A DNA stretch of 64,000 bases from Kitasatospora sp. NBC_01250. Its GTDB lineage: Bacteria; Actinomycetota; Actinomycetes; Streptomycetales; Streptomycetaceae. The stretch lies in NCBI RefSeq assembly GCF_036226465.1, contig NZ_CP108476.1, positions 7,378,001 to 7,442,000 on the forward strand. Direction: 5' to 3'. Shown here in pieces: positions 56,293-64,000 of the stretch (position 1 is the stretch's first letter; each line of letters starts with the position of its first letter). The notes under the pieces were generated by a model. That model saw nothing but the letters and a program-made list of their open reading frames with translations, had not been told where the DNA came from and did no database searches. The position numbers and the translations under genes were made by a program.

Positions 56293-59200
56293 TCAGCCCA
56301 GTTCGGCCAGCAGTGCCCGGGCCTCGGCGGCCTCCGCGCTCACCCCGAGGCCCTCGAAGAGGCGCACCGCCTCGCCCAGGCAGGCCCGCGCCCGGGCCGG
56401 CTGGGCGAGGCGGCCCAGACTGTGGCCGAGCGAGCGCAGCAGACCGGCGGCCAGCATCTCACTGGTGCGCCGGGCCAGCGGCAGCGCGCTCTCCGCGGCG
56501 TGCACCGCCTGCTCGTGGTGCCCGGTCTCGACGTGGACCTGCGCGATCAGGTTGCCGGTCGCCGCCTCGAAGGCCGGCACGCCCAGCGAGCGGAAGAGCG
56601 GCAGCGCGCGCTCGGCGCTCGCCAGCGCGGCGGTCGGCTCGCCGCACATCCGCAGCACCCGGGCCAGCGAGTACCAACCGGTGGCCCGGCCCATCGACTC
56701 GGTGCCACCGCTCAGTTCGACGCCCCGCTCGGCCGCCGCCCGCGCCTCGGCGCAGCGGCCCAGCTTGGCCAGACTGAAGGCCAGTTCGCCCAGTGACGCG
56801 CCCTCGGAGTGGGTGTCGCGCAGCTCGCGGAAGAGCTCGATCGACTCCTCGCAGTACGTCACCGCCTCGGCGAACCGCCCGTACACCCGGGCGTTGGAGC
56901 CGAGGGAGAGCAGGGCGCAGCCGCGCAGCCGCGGGGCCGAGCCGTCGGCGCAGAGTGCGACCGCCGCGGTGAGTTCGGCCCCGGCCGCGGTGAAGTCGCT
57001 GGTGTGCCAGAGCAGGTTGCCGCGCACGTACCGGGCCAGGGCTTCGCACCGGTTCTCGCCGCGCTCGGCGGCGACGGCGGCGATGCGGGCCGCGAGTTCC
57101 GCGACGGTGTCCATGTAGCCGCGGTCGAAGAGCACCGCGCCCATCTTGTCGATCAGGCTGGCAGCCTGCACGAGCGGCAGTTCGGGGTCCGCGCAGCAGC
57201 GCTCGACCAGCGCCCGGTGCACGGCGGCCTCGGAGCGCATCCAGTCCGTCGCCCGCTCGGCGCTCTGGAAGTGCGCACCGGTGGTGCCCGGTTCGACCTC
57301 GACCAGGTCGCGCCGCTCCTGCTCCACCGCGTGCGCCGCGGCCTCCGCGTTGCGCGCACTCGCCAGGCAGAAGGCAAGCAGCCCGGCCAGCGCCCGACGC
57401 GTCGTCGGCCCGCTCTCCTCCTGTGCGCAGCGGCTTCGCGCGTAGACCCGGACCAGGTCGTGGAACCGGTAGCGCTCGAACGCGCGCGACTCCAGGAGGT
57501 TGAGGTCGACCAGCGACTCCAGCAGGTCCTCGGCGGCGTCCGGCGCCAGGCCGAGCAGCGCGGCGGCGCAGCTCAGGTTCAGGTCCGGTGCCTCGGGCAG
57601 CGACAGCAGGCGGAAGGCGCGGGCCTGCTCCGGGGTCAGACCCGCGTAGGAGAGTGCGAAGGTCGCCTCCACCGCGATGTCGCCGGTGCTCAGTTCGGCC
57701 AGCCGGTGCTGCTCGTCGGCCAGCCGCTCGGCCAGCGAGGCGAGCGACCAGTCGAGGCGGGCGACCAGCCGGGAGGCGGCGATCCGGATCGCCAGCGGGA
57801 GGTGCCCGCAGGCCGCGACCACGGCGGCCAGGTGCGCGGGCTCGGCCGCGGCCCGCTCGGTGCCCACGATCCGCACCAGGAGCGCGACGGCCTCCTCCTC
57901 GCCCAGCACGTCGAGCCGCAGTTGGTGGGCCCCGGCGGGCCCGCTCAGTCGGCCGCGGCTGGTGATCAGCACCGCGCAACCGGGCGAGCCGGGCAGCAGG
58001 GGTGCCACCTGTGCCGCGTCGGCGGCGTTGTCCAGCACCACCAGGACGCGGGAGCCGGCGAGCGCCGAGCGGTAGAGGGCGGCGCGTTCGGCGAGGTCGC
58101 CGGCGATCGCGGCGTCGTCGAGGCCGAGCGCGCGCAGGAAGCCGGTGAGCACGGCCAGCGGCTCGGCGGGCGCCCGGTCGGGGCCGCGCAGGTCGGCGTA
58201 GAGCTGGCCGTCGGGGTAGTGGCCGCGCAGTCGGTGGGCGGCCTGGACGGCCAGGGCCGTCTTCCCGACGCCGCCGATGCCGTCGATCGCGGAGATCACC
58301 ACGGTCGGGTTGACCGCGGTGGGGGCGGGGCCGGCGGTGGGAGCGGGGCCGGCGGTGGGCGTCGCGAGCACCTCGGCGAGCCGGGCCAGCTCCGCCTCCC
58401 GGCCGGTGAAATCGGTGATCCGGGGCGGCAGCCCGGCGGGTCTGGTCCGCTCGGCCGGGGCCGCCTGGGACGGGGCCGGGCAGAGCTCCGGGTCGGCGCG
58501 CAGGATCCGGGCCTGGAGTTCGCTCAGCGCTCGGTCCGGGCAGACCCCGGCCAGCGAGCGGCGCACGTCCTCGTGGACGGCGAGTGCCTCGGCGGTGCGC
58601 CCGGCCCGGTGCAGGGCCAGCATCTGCACGGCCCGCAGCCGCTGCCGTTCCGGGTGTTCCAGAACCAGGTCGCCGACCTCGGCGGCGAGGTCGGGGCGGT
58701 CGCCCAACTCCGCGTCCAGCTCCAGCTTGGCTTCCAGGACGGCCAGACGGCGCTCGGTCAGGGCCAGCCGCACGGCCTCGGCGTGCGGTCCGGCCAGCCC
58801 GGTCAGCGGCTCGGCGGTCCACAGCTGGAGGGCGCCGGTCAGGACGGCCCGGACCTCGCCGGGCGGGGCCCCCTCGTGGCGGGCCTGCGCGGCCTGCGGC
58901 AGGGCGAGCTCGAAGGCGGTGGTGTCCAGCGCGTCGGGAGCCAGCCGCAGGGCGTACCCGTCACCGACGGTGACCAAGCAGGAGGCGGCCGCATGCTGCT
59001 TGAGCAGGGCGCGCAGCCGGTAGACGTGGGTGCGCAGCACCTGGACCGGGTTGCCGGGCCAGGCGCGCCCGCCCCAGACGCCCTCGGCGAGCAGCTCGAC
59101 GGAGACCGTGCGGCCCGCGGCGGTGAGCAGCATCGCCAGTACCTCCTGCTGCTGCGGACGGCCCAGGTCGAGTTCCACCTCGCCCGCCCAGCCGCGCAGC

Positions 59201-59334
59201 GGGCCGAGCAGGGCGAAGCGCAGCCTGGTCGCGTCCCCCTCCTGGCGGTCCGTCCGGCGGATAGCGGCGCGCTGCCCGGCGCCGTCCTTCGCCGCCGGTA
59301 CCGTCGTGACCAGCGCGGATCGCGCTTCCTGCAT
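56293..59334 (-). CDS. AfsR/SARP-type regulator: BTAD, NB-ARC and TPR domains
   Basis: 1013 residues. Residues about 35-120 form the OmpR-type DNA-binding domain (RFALLGPLRGWAGEVELDLGRPQQQEVLAMLLTAAGRTVSVELLAEGVWG) and 125-270 the bacterial transcriptional activation domain (BTAD). NB-ARC follows with Walker A GIGGVGKTALA near residue 360, RVLVVLDNAADAAQV and CAVLITSRGRLSG. The last 350 residues are TPR repeats (such as LGSNARVYGRFAEAVTYCEESIELFRELRD). This is the AfsR architecture, regulators of secondary metabolism or stress. The ATG 59334 has GGAG about 7 bases upstream. Confidence 0.9.
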   Translation of the reverse strand: MQEARSALVTTVPAAKDGAGQRAAIRRTDRQEGDATRLRFALLGPLRGWAGEVELDLGRPQQQEVLAMLLTAAGRTVSVELLAEGVWGGRAWPGNPVQVLRTHVYRLRALLKQHAAASCLVTVGDGYALRLAPDALDTTAFELALPQAAQARHEGAPPGEVRAVLTGALQLWTAEPLTGLAGPHAEAVRLALTERRLAVLEAKLELDAELGDRPDLAAEVGDLVLEHPERQRLRAVQMLALHRAGRTAEALAVHEDVRRSLAGVCPDRALSELQARILRADPELCPAPSQAAPAERTRPAGLPPRITDFTGREAELARLAEVLATPTAGPAPTAGPAPTAVNPTVVISAIDGIGGVGKTALAVQAAHRLRGHYPDGQLYADLRGPDRAPAEPLAVLTGFLRALGLDDAAIAGDLAERAALYRSALAGSRVLVVLDNAADAAQVAPLLPGSPGCAVLITSRGRLSGPAGAHQLRLDVLGEEEAVALLVRIVGTERAAAEPAHLAAVVAACGHLPLAIRIAASRLVARLDWSLASLAERLADEQHRLAELSTGDIAVEATFALSYAGLTPEQARAFRLLSLPEAPDLNLSCAAALLGLAPDAAEDLLESLVDLNLLESRAFERYRFHDLVRVYARSRCAQEESGPTTRRALAGLLAFCLASARNAEAAAHAVEQERRDLVEVEPGTTGAHFQSAERATDWMRSEAAVHRALVERCCADPELPLVQAASLIDKMGAVLFDRGYMDTVAELAARIAAVAAERGENRCEALARYVRGNLLWHTSDFTAAGAELTAAVALCADGSAPRLRGCALLSLGSNARVYGRFAEAVTYCEESIELFRELRDTHSEGASLGELAFSLAKLGRCAEARAAAERGVELSGGTESMGRATGWYSLARVLRMCGEPTAALASAERALPLFRSLGVPAFEAATGNLIAQVHVETGHHEQAVHAAESALPLARRTSEMLAAGLLRSLGHSLGRLAQPARARACLGEAVRLFEGLGVSAEAAEARALLAELG

Positions 59335-59424
59335 GCTCGTACTCCATCGCCCCGGGGACCGAGCGGTCAGTATGGCGAGGACGGATAAACGTCTGATGTC
59401 ACCAGCCGGAGGCGGCTCGTCCAT

Positions 59425-59455
59425 TTGTCCCCGGGGGCCGCGCTGCCACTACGGT
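59425..59455 (+). promoter_or_regulatory. Promoter of the second SARP gene
   Basis: TTGTCC (59425-59430), a 19-base spacer and TACGGT (59450-59455). An alternative GTG at 59454 lies in this -10 box, so translation must start downstream, at 59502. Confidence 0.45.
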
Positions 59456-59501
59456 GACCCACGAACGATCGGGGACGGGACGAGGGGAAGGGGACCCCGG
59501 G

Positions 59502-61013
59502 GTGCTCAGCTTCACACTGCTCGGCGCGGTCACCGCCACGCGGGCGGGGCGGGCGCTGGAGGTGGGGCGGCCGCAGCAGCAGGCGGTGCTCTCGGTGCTG
59601 CTGCTGGCGCCGGGGCGGCCTGTCACGGACCGTCAGCTGATCGAGGCGGTCTGGGGTGAGGACGAGGAGGGCTGGCCGCGCGATCCGACGGGCGCCCTGC
59701 GCACCCACATCAGCCGGATCCGCCGGGGGTTGGCCGAGCCGGCGGCCGGCCGGGACTCGGTCCTGGCCTCCATCACCCGCGGCTACCGGCTGGAGCTGTC
59801 GCCCGACCGGATCGACGCGCACCGCTTCGAGCGGGCGCTGGCCGACGCCACCGCCTGCCGGGTGGACGACCCGGCCGCCGGCTGGGCGCTGCTCGGCACC
59901 GCTCTGGAGCTGTGGACCGGACCGGCGCTGACGGGCGTGCCCGGGGCCTGGGCGGAACGCCACCGGGCCCGGTTGGCCGAACGCCGGCTGGCTGCCCTGG
60001 AGTTGCGCTTCGAGCTGGGCCTGCGGCTCGGCCGGCACGCGGAGGTCCTGGATCAGGTGTCGGAGTTGGCCGAGCGGTTCCCGCTGCGCGAGCGGCTGCA
60101 CCTGCTGCGGATGCGCGCGCTGGAAGCCTGCGGGCGCCCGGCCGAGGCGCTGGAGGTCTTCCGGCGGACGCGGCGGACCCTGGACGAGGAACTGGGCCTG
60201 GCTCCCGGTGCGGCCTTGACCGAGCTGTACCAGCGGATCCGGCGGCCCGACGGGCGGCCTGCCACTCGGCCGACGCCCGGTCAGCTCCCGTCGGACGCCG
60301 CCGACTTCACCGGCCGCGGTGCGGAGCTCGCGCTCCTGCTGGACGGGCTGGGCGGGCTGGACGGGCTGGGCGGAACCCCTCGCAGCGCCGCCGCACTGCT
60401 GGTGGTCGGCGGTCCGGCGGGCACCGGCAAGTCGGCGCTCGCCGTCCGGGCGGCCCAGCAGGCCCGCGCCGGCTACCCCGACGGCCAGCTCTACGCGGAC
60501 CTGCGCGCGAGCCAGGACCCCCCGGCCGGCGCCGCCGAGGTGTTGCCGGCCTTCCTGCGCGCGCTGGGCGCCGATCCGCACGGGCCCGCCGACCTGTTGG
60601 CGGCCCGCTACCAGCAGGCGCTGGCCGGGCGGCGGGTGCTGGTGCTGCTGGACGACGCCGCCGACCAGGCGCAGGTCGGACCGCTGCTGCCCCGGGCGGC
60701 GGGCTGCGCGGCGCTGGTCACCAGCCGGTCGCCGACGGCGGCGGCCGCCGGGGGCCGAGCCGCCCAGGACCCATGGCCCCACGCGGTGCGGCTGGTGCTC
60801 GGCCCGTTGGACCTCGCCCAGGGCTGCGCACTGGTGGCCGCTATCATCGGCGCGGCCCGCGCCGCCGCCGAGCCGGACGCCGTCGGCCGGCTGGTCACGG
60901 TCTGCGCGGGCCTGCCGTCGGCGATCCGGGCGGCGGCGGGCAGGCTGGCCGCCCGGCCGCGCTGGGCGGTGGCGGAGCTGGCCGAGCGGCTGGCCCGGGC
61001 GGAGCGGGTCTGA
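59502..61013 (+). CDS. SARP-type regulator with BTAD and truncated NB-ARC domain
   Basis: 503 residues. It starts LSFTLLGAVTATRAGRALEVGRPQQQAVLSVLLLAPGRPVTDRQLIEAVWG (DNA-binding domain), continues with BTAD and a P-loop (VGGPAGTGKSALAVRA near residue 310) and QALAGRRVLVLLDDAADQAQV, but ends soon after the ARC helical part (GLPSAIRAAAGRLAARPRWAVAELAERL). The TPR region of AfsR is missing. It resembles the divergent gene over its whole length and is a likely paralogue. GTG 59502 follows a purine-rich GGGGAAGGGGA. Confidence 0.85.
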   Translation: MLSFTLLGAVTATRAGRALEVGRPQQQAVLSVLLLAPGRPVTDRQLIEAVWGEDEEGWPRDPTGALRTHISRIRRGLAEPAAGRDSVLASITRGYRLELSPDRIDAHRFERALADATACRVDDPAAGWALLGTALELWTGPALTGVPGAWAERHRARLAERRLAALELRFELGLRLGRHAEVLDQVSELAERFPLRERLHLLRMRALEACGRPAEALEVFRRTRRTLDEELGLAPGAALTELYQRIRRPDGRPATRPTPGQLPSDAADFTGRGAELALLLDGLGGLDGLGGTPRSAAALLVVGGPAGTGKSALAVRAAQQARAGYPDGQLYADLRASQDPPAGAAEVLPAFLRALGADPHGPADLLAARYQQALAGRRVLVLLDDAADQAQVGPLLPRAAGCAALVTSRSPTAAAAGGRAAQDPWPHAVRLVLGPLDLAQGCALVAAIIGAARAAAEPDAVGRLVTVCAGLPSAIRAAAGRLAARPRWAVAELAERLARAERV

Positions 61014-61034
61014 CCTGGGCGCCGCCGGGGCGGT

Positions 61035-61565
61035 TCAGAGGGTCTTGACCGGTGTGCCCCCGTCGCCGATCAGCCCGCCGTAGGGCACCATGCCGTTCGT
61101 CCCGTTGCGCACGGGGCCGGCCCAGATGTCCAGGTGGCCGTCCGGTTCCACCGTCAGGTAGTTGGTCGGGTGGATCCCGTCCGTGAACGTGTAGCTCGCC
61201 CAGCAGGCGTGTCCGTCGGCCGCGTAGACCACGAGGTTGCCGTCGGACTGCATGACCGCCTTGGCGCCGCAGCCCACGGTGTTGCTCGCCCACACGGGCC
61301 GCACGTCGTTCCAGTTGTTGTCCGACGTCGTGTAGCTGACCAGGTTGCCGTCCGACTGCATGATCAGCCGGCCGGCGCCGGTGGGGCCGTAGCGGTCGAC
61401 GTGCCAGCCCGGGTAGAGCGGCTCGTCGTTCCAGATGGTCCCGGAGCCGGGGTCGTAGGCGGCCTGGGCGGTGCCGCCGGTGGCCAGGACCCCGGTGGCG
61501 GCGATGATGCCCGCCGAGGCCAGCCCGAGGATCCTGCGGACGGCCCGTCCGGTGCGCTGAGTCAT
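61035..61565 (-). CDS. Secreted bulb-type (D-mannose-binding) lectin domain protein
   Basis: 176 residues. A Sec signal peptide (RRILGLASAGIIAATGVLATGGTAQA, cut at AQA-A) is followed by a B-lectin domain with the typical QxDGNxVxY-type repeats: RLIMQSDGNLVSY, KAVMQSDGNLVVYAADG and YLTVEPDGHLDIW. Two are complete mannose-binding motifs, the third is degenerate. It is a small extracellular lectin, as in some actinobacterial bacteriocin-like proteins (known family, role here unknown). It converges on the SARP gene. Confidence 0.88.
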   Translation of the reverse strand: MTQRTGRAVRRILGLASAGIIAATGVLATGGTAQAAYDPGSGTIWNDEPLYPGWHVDRYGPTGAGRLIMQSDGNLVSYTTSDNNWNDVRPVWASNTVGCGAKAVMQSDGNLVVYAADGHACWASYTFTDGIHPTNYLTVEPDGHLDIWAGPVRNGTNGMVPYGGLIGDGGTPVKTL

Positions 61566-61660
61566 GCCAACTGCCTTTCACTGTTTCCACTGCCGAGTGG
61601 TGACGCGCCGGAACGGCGGCTGGTCACCCGGGATGAAGCTAGGGGTCACGAATAAACAGC

Positions 61661-61677
61661 TGATCATCAGATGATCA
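61661..61677. promoter_or_regulatory. 17-base perfect palindrome before the lectin gene
   Basis: TGATCATC-A-GATGATCA is a perfect dyad about 95 bases upstream of the lectin start and between it and the CAP gene. Its centre contains the 10-mer TCATCAGATG, also seen at 28560-28569. Confidence 0.55.
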
Positions 61678-61703
61678 AGGGATGACCAGGTGTTCTGCCG
61701 GCC

Positions 61704-62618
61704 TCAGGCCGCGAAGTCCTGCGCCCACCAGTAGGTGCCGTTGGCCACGGTCAGGCCGACTCCGGTGTAGGTGTAGTCGCCGAGGATGTTGTTCCGGTGC
61801 AGCGCGTCACCGGTCCAGGCCTGGACCACCGACTGCGCGTCGGTCCAGAAGCCGGGTGCGCCCGCCGCGTTCTCCGCGAGCGCGCCGATGGGGTGCGCGT
61901 AGCCGTAGGCGCGCAGCGAGTTGGACATGTCGCCGAACGCGAAGTGGCCCTGCTGGCCGTGCGCGGACTCGGCGTTGGCCTCGTCCTGCGCCGTCCGGGC
62001 GAGGGCCGGATCGGCCTGCAGCGCCGGCTTGCCGTTCTGCGCGCGGTAGGTGTTGACCAGGTCGAGCACCTGCTGCTGCACGCTCGGCCCGGGCTGCGTC
62101 GGCTGGAACTGGGGCACCGGCTGCGACCACTGCTGGGCCGCGCTGTAGTTGCAGGTGTAGATCTGCAGCTGGGTGCCGTTGACGGCGTTGCCGCCCGGCA
62201 CGTCGAGGCACTTGCCCGACTGCGGGTTGACCAGCACGCCGTCCCCTGGCTGCGGGCTGCCCAGCGAGCCGCCGGCGGGGTACGTCCACTGCTGCGCACC
62301 GGTGCCGTTGCAGTCGTAGAGCTGGACCGGCGTGCGGTCGGCCGTCCCGCCCGAGGTGACGTCCAGGCACTTGCCGAGCGCCGACAGCGTGCCGCCGCTG
62401 TACGTCCAGGTCTGCGCGCCGGTTCCGTTGCAGTCGTAGAGCTGCACGGCCGTCCCGTTGGCGGTGCCGGCCGCCCGGACGTCCAGGCACTTGCCCCCGT
62501 CGCCGTTGACCGAGCCCGACAGGCCGGTGTCGGCCTGGGCCCCGGTCATGAAGCCTGCGGTCGCCGCCAGGACGGTGGCCGCGGTGAGCGCCACCTTGGT
62601 CAGCGTGCGGATGGTCAT
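61704..62618 (-). CDS. Secreted ricin-repeat plus CAP (SCP-like) domain protein
   Basis: 304 residues. A Sec signal peptide (TLTKVALTAATVLAATAGFMTGAQA) is followed by three ricin units (GKCLDVRAAGTANGTAVQLYDCNGTGAQTW and two similar ones, residues about 30-170) and, after a Gln/Pro linker, a CAP domain (about 185-300): VLDLVNTYRAQNGKPALQADPAL, GALAENAAGAPG, VVQAWTGDALHRNNILG and YTGVGLTVANGTYWWAQDF. CAP domains are widespread extracellular modules; the ricin part would target it to glycans. GGAGGG lies 6 bases before ATG 62618. Confidence 0.9.
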   Translation of the reverse strand: MTIRTLTKVALTAATVLAATAGFMTGAQADTGLSGSVNGDGGKCLDVRAAGTANGTAVQLYDCNGTGAQTWTYSGGTLSALGKCLDVTSGGTADRTPVQLYDCNGTGAQQWTYPAGGSLGSPQPGDGVLVNPQSGKCLDVPGGNAVNGTQLQIYTCNYSAAQQWSQPVPQFQPTQPGPSVQQQVLDLVNTYRAQNGKPALQADPALARTAQDEANAESAHGQQGHFAFGDMSNSLRAYGYAHPIGALAENAAGAPGFWTDAQSVVQAWTGDALHRNNILGDYTYTGVGLTVANGTYWWAQDFAA

Positions 62619-62866
62619 GCGTGTCCCTCCCCTTCGGTCGGTGCCGGGCCGGAAGGCCCGCACCGCTTGGGGAGGACGTTAGAAAGCCCCGATCAACGCC
62701 GTCTTGACAGGGCACTTCCGCCGCCTTCGAGGGCCGCAGGCAGGGCTGGGCGGTCGGATGTACGAAAATGCCTGCGCGCACGAATCATCTGATCCGATAA
62801 TTGGCTCACTTGCTTCGCGGTGCTGTCGCCGCGTCAGGTCCAGCCCGCTGTCACGAAGGAATTCCG

Positions 62867-63532
62867 ATGCGTTCCAAGCGTTTTCTGCTCCCGGCTGCCC
62901 TGGGCGTGTCCGTCCTGTTGGGTGCCACCGCCTGTGGAGCGGGTGACGGTGCGTCGGCCGCGGGGGCGCAGGCGAGTACGAGTCCCAGCCCGGGGCCGAG
63001 CCGGGGCGCCGGTTCCGGCCTCGCCTCGCTCAGTGGCCACGAGATCCTCCGGCAGGCCGCGAGCGCACTGGAATCGGCGGAGTCGGTGCGTGTGTCGGGG
63101 ACCGTCGTCTCGGGCGGCCGGACGTCCAGCGTGAACCTTCAGACCACCCTTGGAGGCGACTGCCAGGGCACCGTCGGCATCTCCGGCGCGGGCGAGCTGG
63201 AGATCCGGCACTCCGGTGACCGGACCTGGGTGAAGCCGGACGCCGCCTTCTGGAAGTACCTCGCCGGGCAGCAGGGCCACCCGGAGACCGGGGACCAGGT
63301 CGCGCGCCGGTTGGCGAACCGCTACCTCACCGGGGTCGGCACCGACGCTGCCACGAAGCAGGTGACAGCGGCGTGTGACATCGCCAACCAGCTCGGTAGC
63401 GAGCTCGACCAAGGGTCCTCGGCCACGGTGGGGGGCACCGGTACCGTCAACGGTGTCGACGCCCTCACGGTGACCTCGGTGGACGGTGACGCGACCGGAA
63501 CGATCTCAGTGGCGACTTCCGCCAAGCCGTAA
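62867..63532 (+). CDS. Lipoprotein, cut short by an in-frame TAA (LppX/LprG-like)
   Basis: 221 residues to the stop. The signal peptide with lipobox LLGATAC (Cys near residue 24) marks a lipoprotein, and the Ser/Pro/Gly-rich linker is followed by a domain (HEILRQAASALESAESVRVSGTVVSGGRTSSVNLQTTLGGDCQGTVGISGAGELEIRHSGDRTWVKPDAAFW) of the LppX_LprAFG-like group. The reading frame breaks at TAA 63530-63532, after SVATSAKP, and continues open for 47 more codons of normal codon bias. AAGGA is 6 bases before ATG 62867. Confidence 0.85.
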   Translation: MRSKRFLLPAALGVSVLLGATACGAGDGASAAGAQASTSPSPGPSRGAGSGLASLSGHEILRQAASALESAESVRVSGTVVSGGRTSSVNLQTTLGGDCQGTVGISGAGELEIRHSGDRTWVKPDAAFWKYLAGQQGHPETGDQVARRLANRYLTGVGTDAATKQVTAACDIANQLGSELDQGSSATVGGTGTVNGVDALTVTSVDGDATGTISVATSAKP

Positions 63533-63676
63533 CCGGTCCGGATCGTGCAGGTGGGCGGCGACTCGCCGGGCACGGTGGACTTCTCCGACTACGACAAGCC
63601 GCTCACCGTCCAGGCCCCGCCCGCCGATCAGGTCATCGACGTCAGCCAGTTCCAGCAGGAGCTGCAGTCGGTCTGA
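63533..63676 (+). pseudogene. C-terminal remnant of the lipoprotein, same frame after the stop
   Basis: The 47 codons from CCG 63533 to GTC 63673 stay in the lipoprotein frame and end at TGA 63674-63676. All but one (GAT) have G or C at the third position. The product starts PVRIVQVGGDSPGTVDFSDY and contains APPADQVIDVSQF, which is the usual end of such Streptomyces lipoproteins. One base change (TAC to TAA, replacing a Tyr) is the simplest explanation. Confidence 0.75.
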
Positions 63677-63706
63677 ACGCCCCCTGACGATGACGGCCCC
63701 CGCGGC

Positions 63707-64000
63707 TCAGGAGGGCTTGCCGCGGGCGTAGTGCCGTGAGGCCTTGGCGCGGTTGCCGCAGGAGGCCATCGAGCACCAGCGGCGGGTGCCGTTCTTCGAG
63801 ATGTCGTGGAAGTGCAGCACGCAGTCGGGGTGCGCGCAGGAGCGGATCCGCTCGGGTGCCTCGGCGAGCAGGCGCAGGTAGTCGGCGGCGGCCTGCCAGG
63901 CCGGCAGCCACCCGGGGTCATCGGTGCGGACCTCGTCGACCGGGCCGTCCGGGCCGAGCCTGCGGTCGATCCAGCCGTGCGCGAGAACGGCGTTGAGCGC
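63707..64000 (-). CDS. CGNR zinc-finger (ABATE domain) protein, partial
   Basis: 97 C-terminal residues; the start lies beyond the right edge. The CGNR zinc finger is complete: CAHPDCVLHFHDISKNGTRRWCSMASCGNRAKASRHYARGK, with four Cys and the CGNR motif. The preceding residues (WLPAWQAAADYLRLLAEAPERIRSC) belong to the ABATE domain. These are putative RNA- or DNA-binding regulators of actinobacteria. It converges on the interrupted lipoprotein gene. Confidence 0.88.
   Translation of the reverse strand, partial: ALNAVLAHGWIDRRLGPDGPVDEVRTDDPGWLPAWQAAADYLRLLAEAPERIRSCAHPDCVLHFHDISKNGTRRWCSMASCGNRAKASRHYARGKPS

Noticed and set aside
56293..62618. Antibiotic biosynthetic cluster around the SARP regulators
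   Set aside because: No polyketide, peptide synthetase, terpene or tailoring genes are present between 55 and 64 kb, only regulators and secreted binding proteins.

Overview
The window is very GC-rich, with codons ending almost always in G or C, genes packed on both strands, and many promoters of the TAnnnT type placed 6 to 8 bases before a start codon. This, together with the gene families present (DUF397, DUF6643, DUF4184, SHOCT, an NsdA-like regulator, AfsR/SARP regulators, CGNR zinc finger, ricin-type secreted lectins), points to a chromosomal segment of a Streptomycetaceae member (Streptomyces or Kitasatospora). No rRNA, tRNA, CRISPR array, insertion sequence or integrase was found.

Layout. 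1-3.8 kb: etfBA and a malonyl-CoA-synthetase-like ligase. 3.8-8.1 kb: FHA protein, a TmrB-like kinase/Nudix fusion, a DUF4184 membrane protein and an M20 dipeptidase. 8.4-11.7 kb: geranylgeranyl-reductase-like flavoprotein and a two-component system. 11.8-14.1 kb: ArsR-type regulator divergent from an MFS pump. 14.2-18.2 kb: crotonase, hexapeptide acyltransferase, GNAT, and an MFS-hutD pair. 18.2-20.9 kb: ROK regulator, secreted ricin-repeat lectin and SHOCT protein. 21-22.6 kb: CysK2-like enzyme and GNAT. 22.6-28.4 kb, minus strand: DeoR regulator, beta-helix/AAA fusion, MOSC protein, DUF6643 protein and MscL. 28.7-34.5 kb: stomatin-like protein, DsbA-like protein, HpnB-type glycosyltransferase, Asp/Glu racemase, degenerate polysaccharide deacetylase and NDP-sugar epimerase. 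34.7-41.8 kb: orphan DhaM, DUF397 protein, a structured non-coding stretch, a leader peptide with attenuator in front of an acyl-CoA-dehydrogenase-like gene, a phosphotransferase and an NsdA-like regulator. 41.8-48.3 kb: small proteins, a HEAT-repeat protein, a MerR-PP2C/MFS efflux operon and pxpAB.

48.6-55.7 kb holds a three-gene operon encoding a kleisin-like, a KITE-like and a 1524-residue SMC-like protein. This is the architecture of MksFEB/Wadjet (JetABC) condensin-like systems, but no JetD nuclease gene lies beside it. 55.7-64 kb: a VOC protein, two divergent AfsR/SARP-type regulators, two secreted carbohydrate-binding proteins, a lipoprotein gene split by an in-frame stop, and a partial CGNR zinc-finger protein.

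The most interesting items are the JetD-less SMC operon, the leaderless leader-peptide/attenuator at 36.9-37.2 kb, the MerR-PP2C fusion with its own MerR-type promoter driving an exporter, the overlapping divergent leaderless promoters at 18.2 kb, the interrupted lipoprotein, and several unusual fusions or proteins lacking catalytic residues. All family calls are from reading the sequence; no database search was run.
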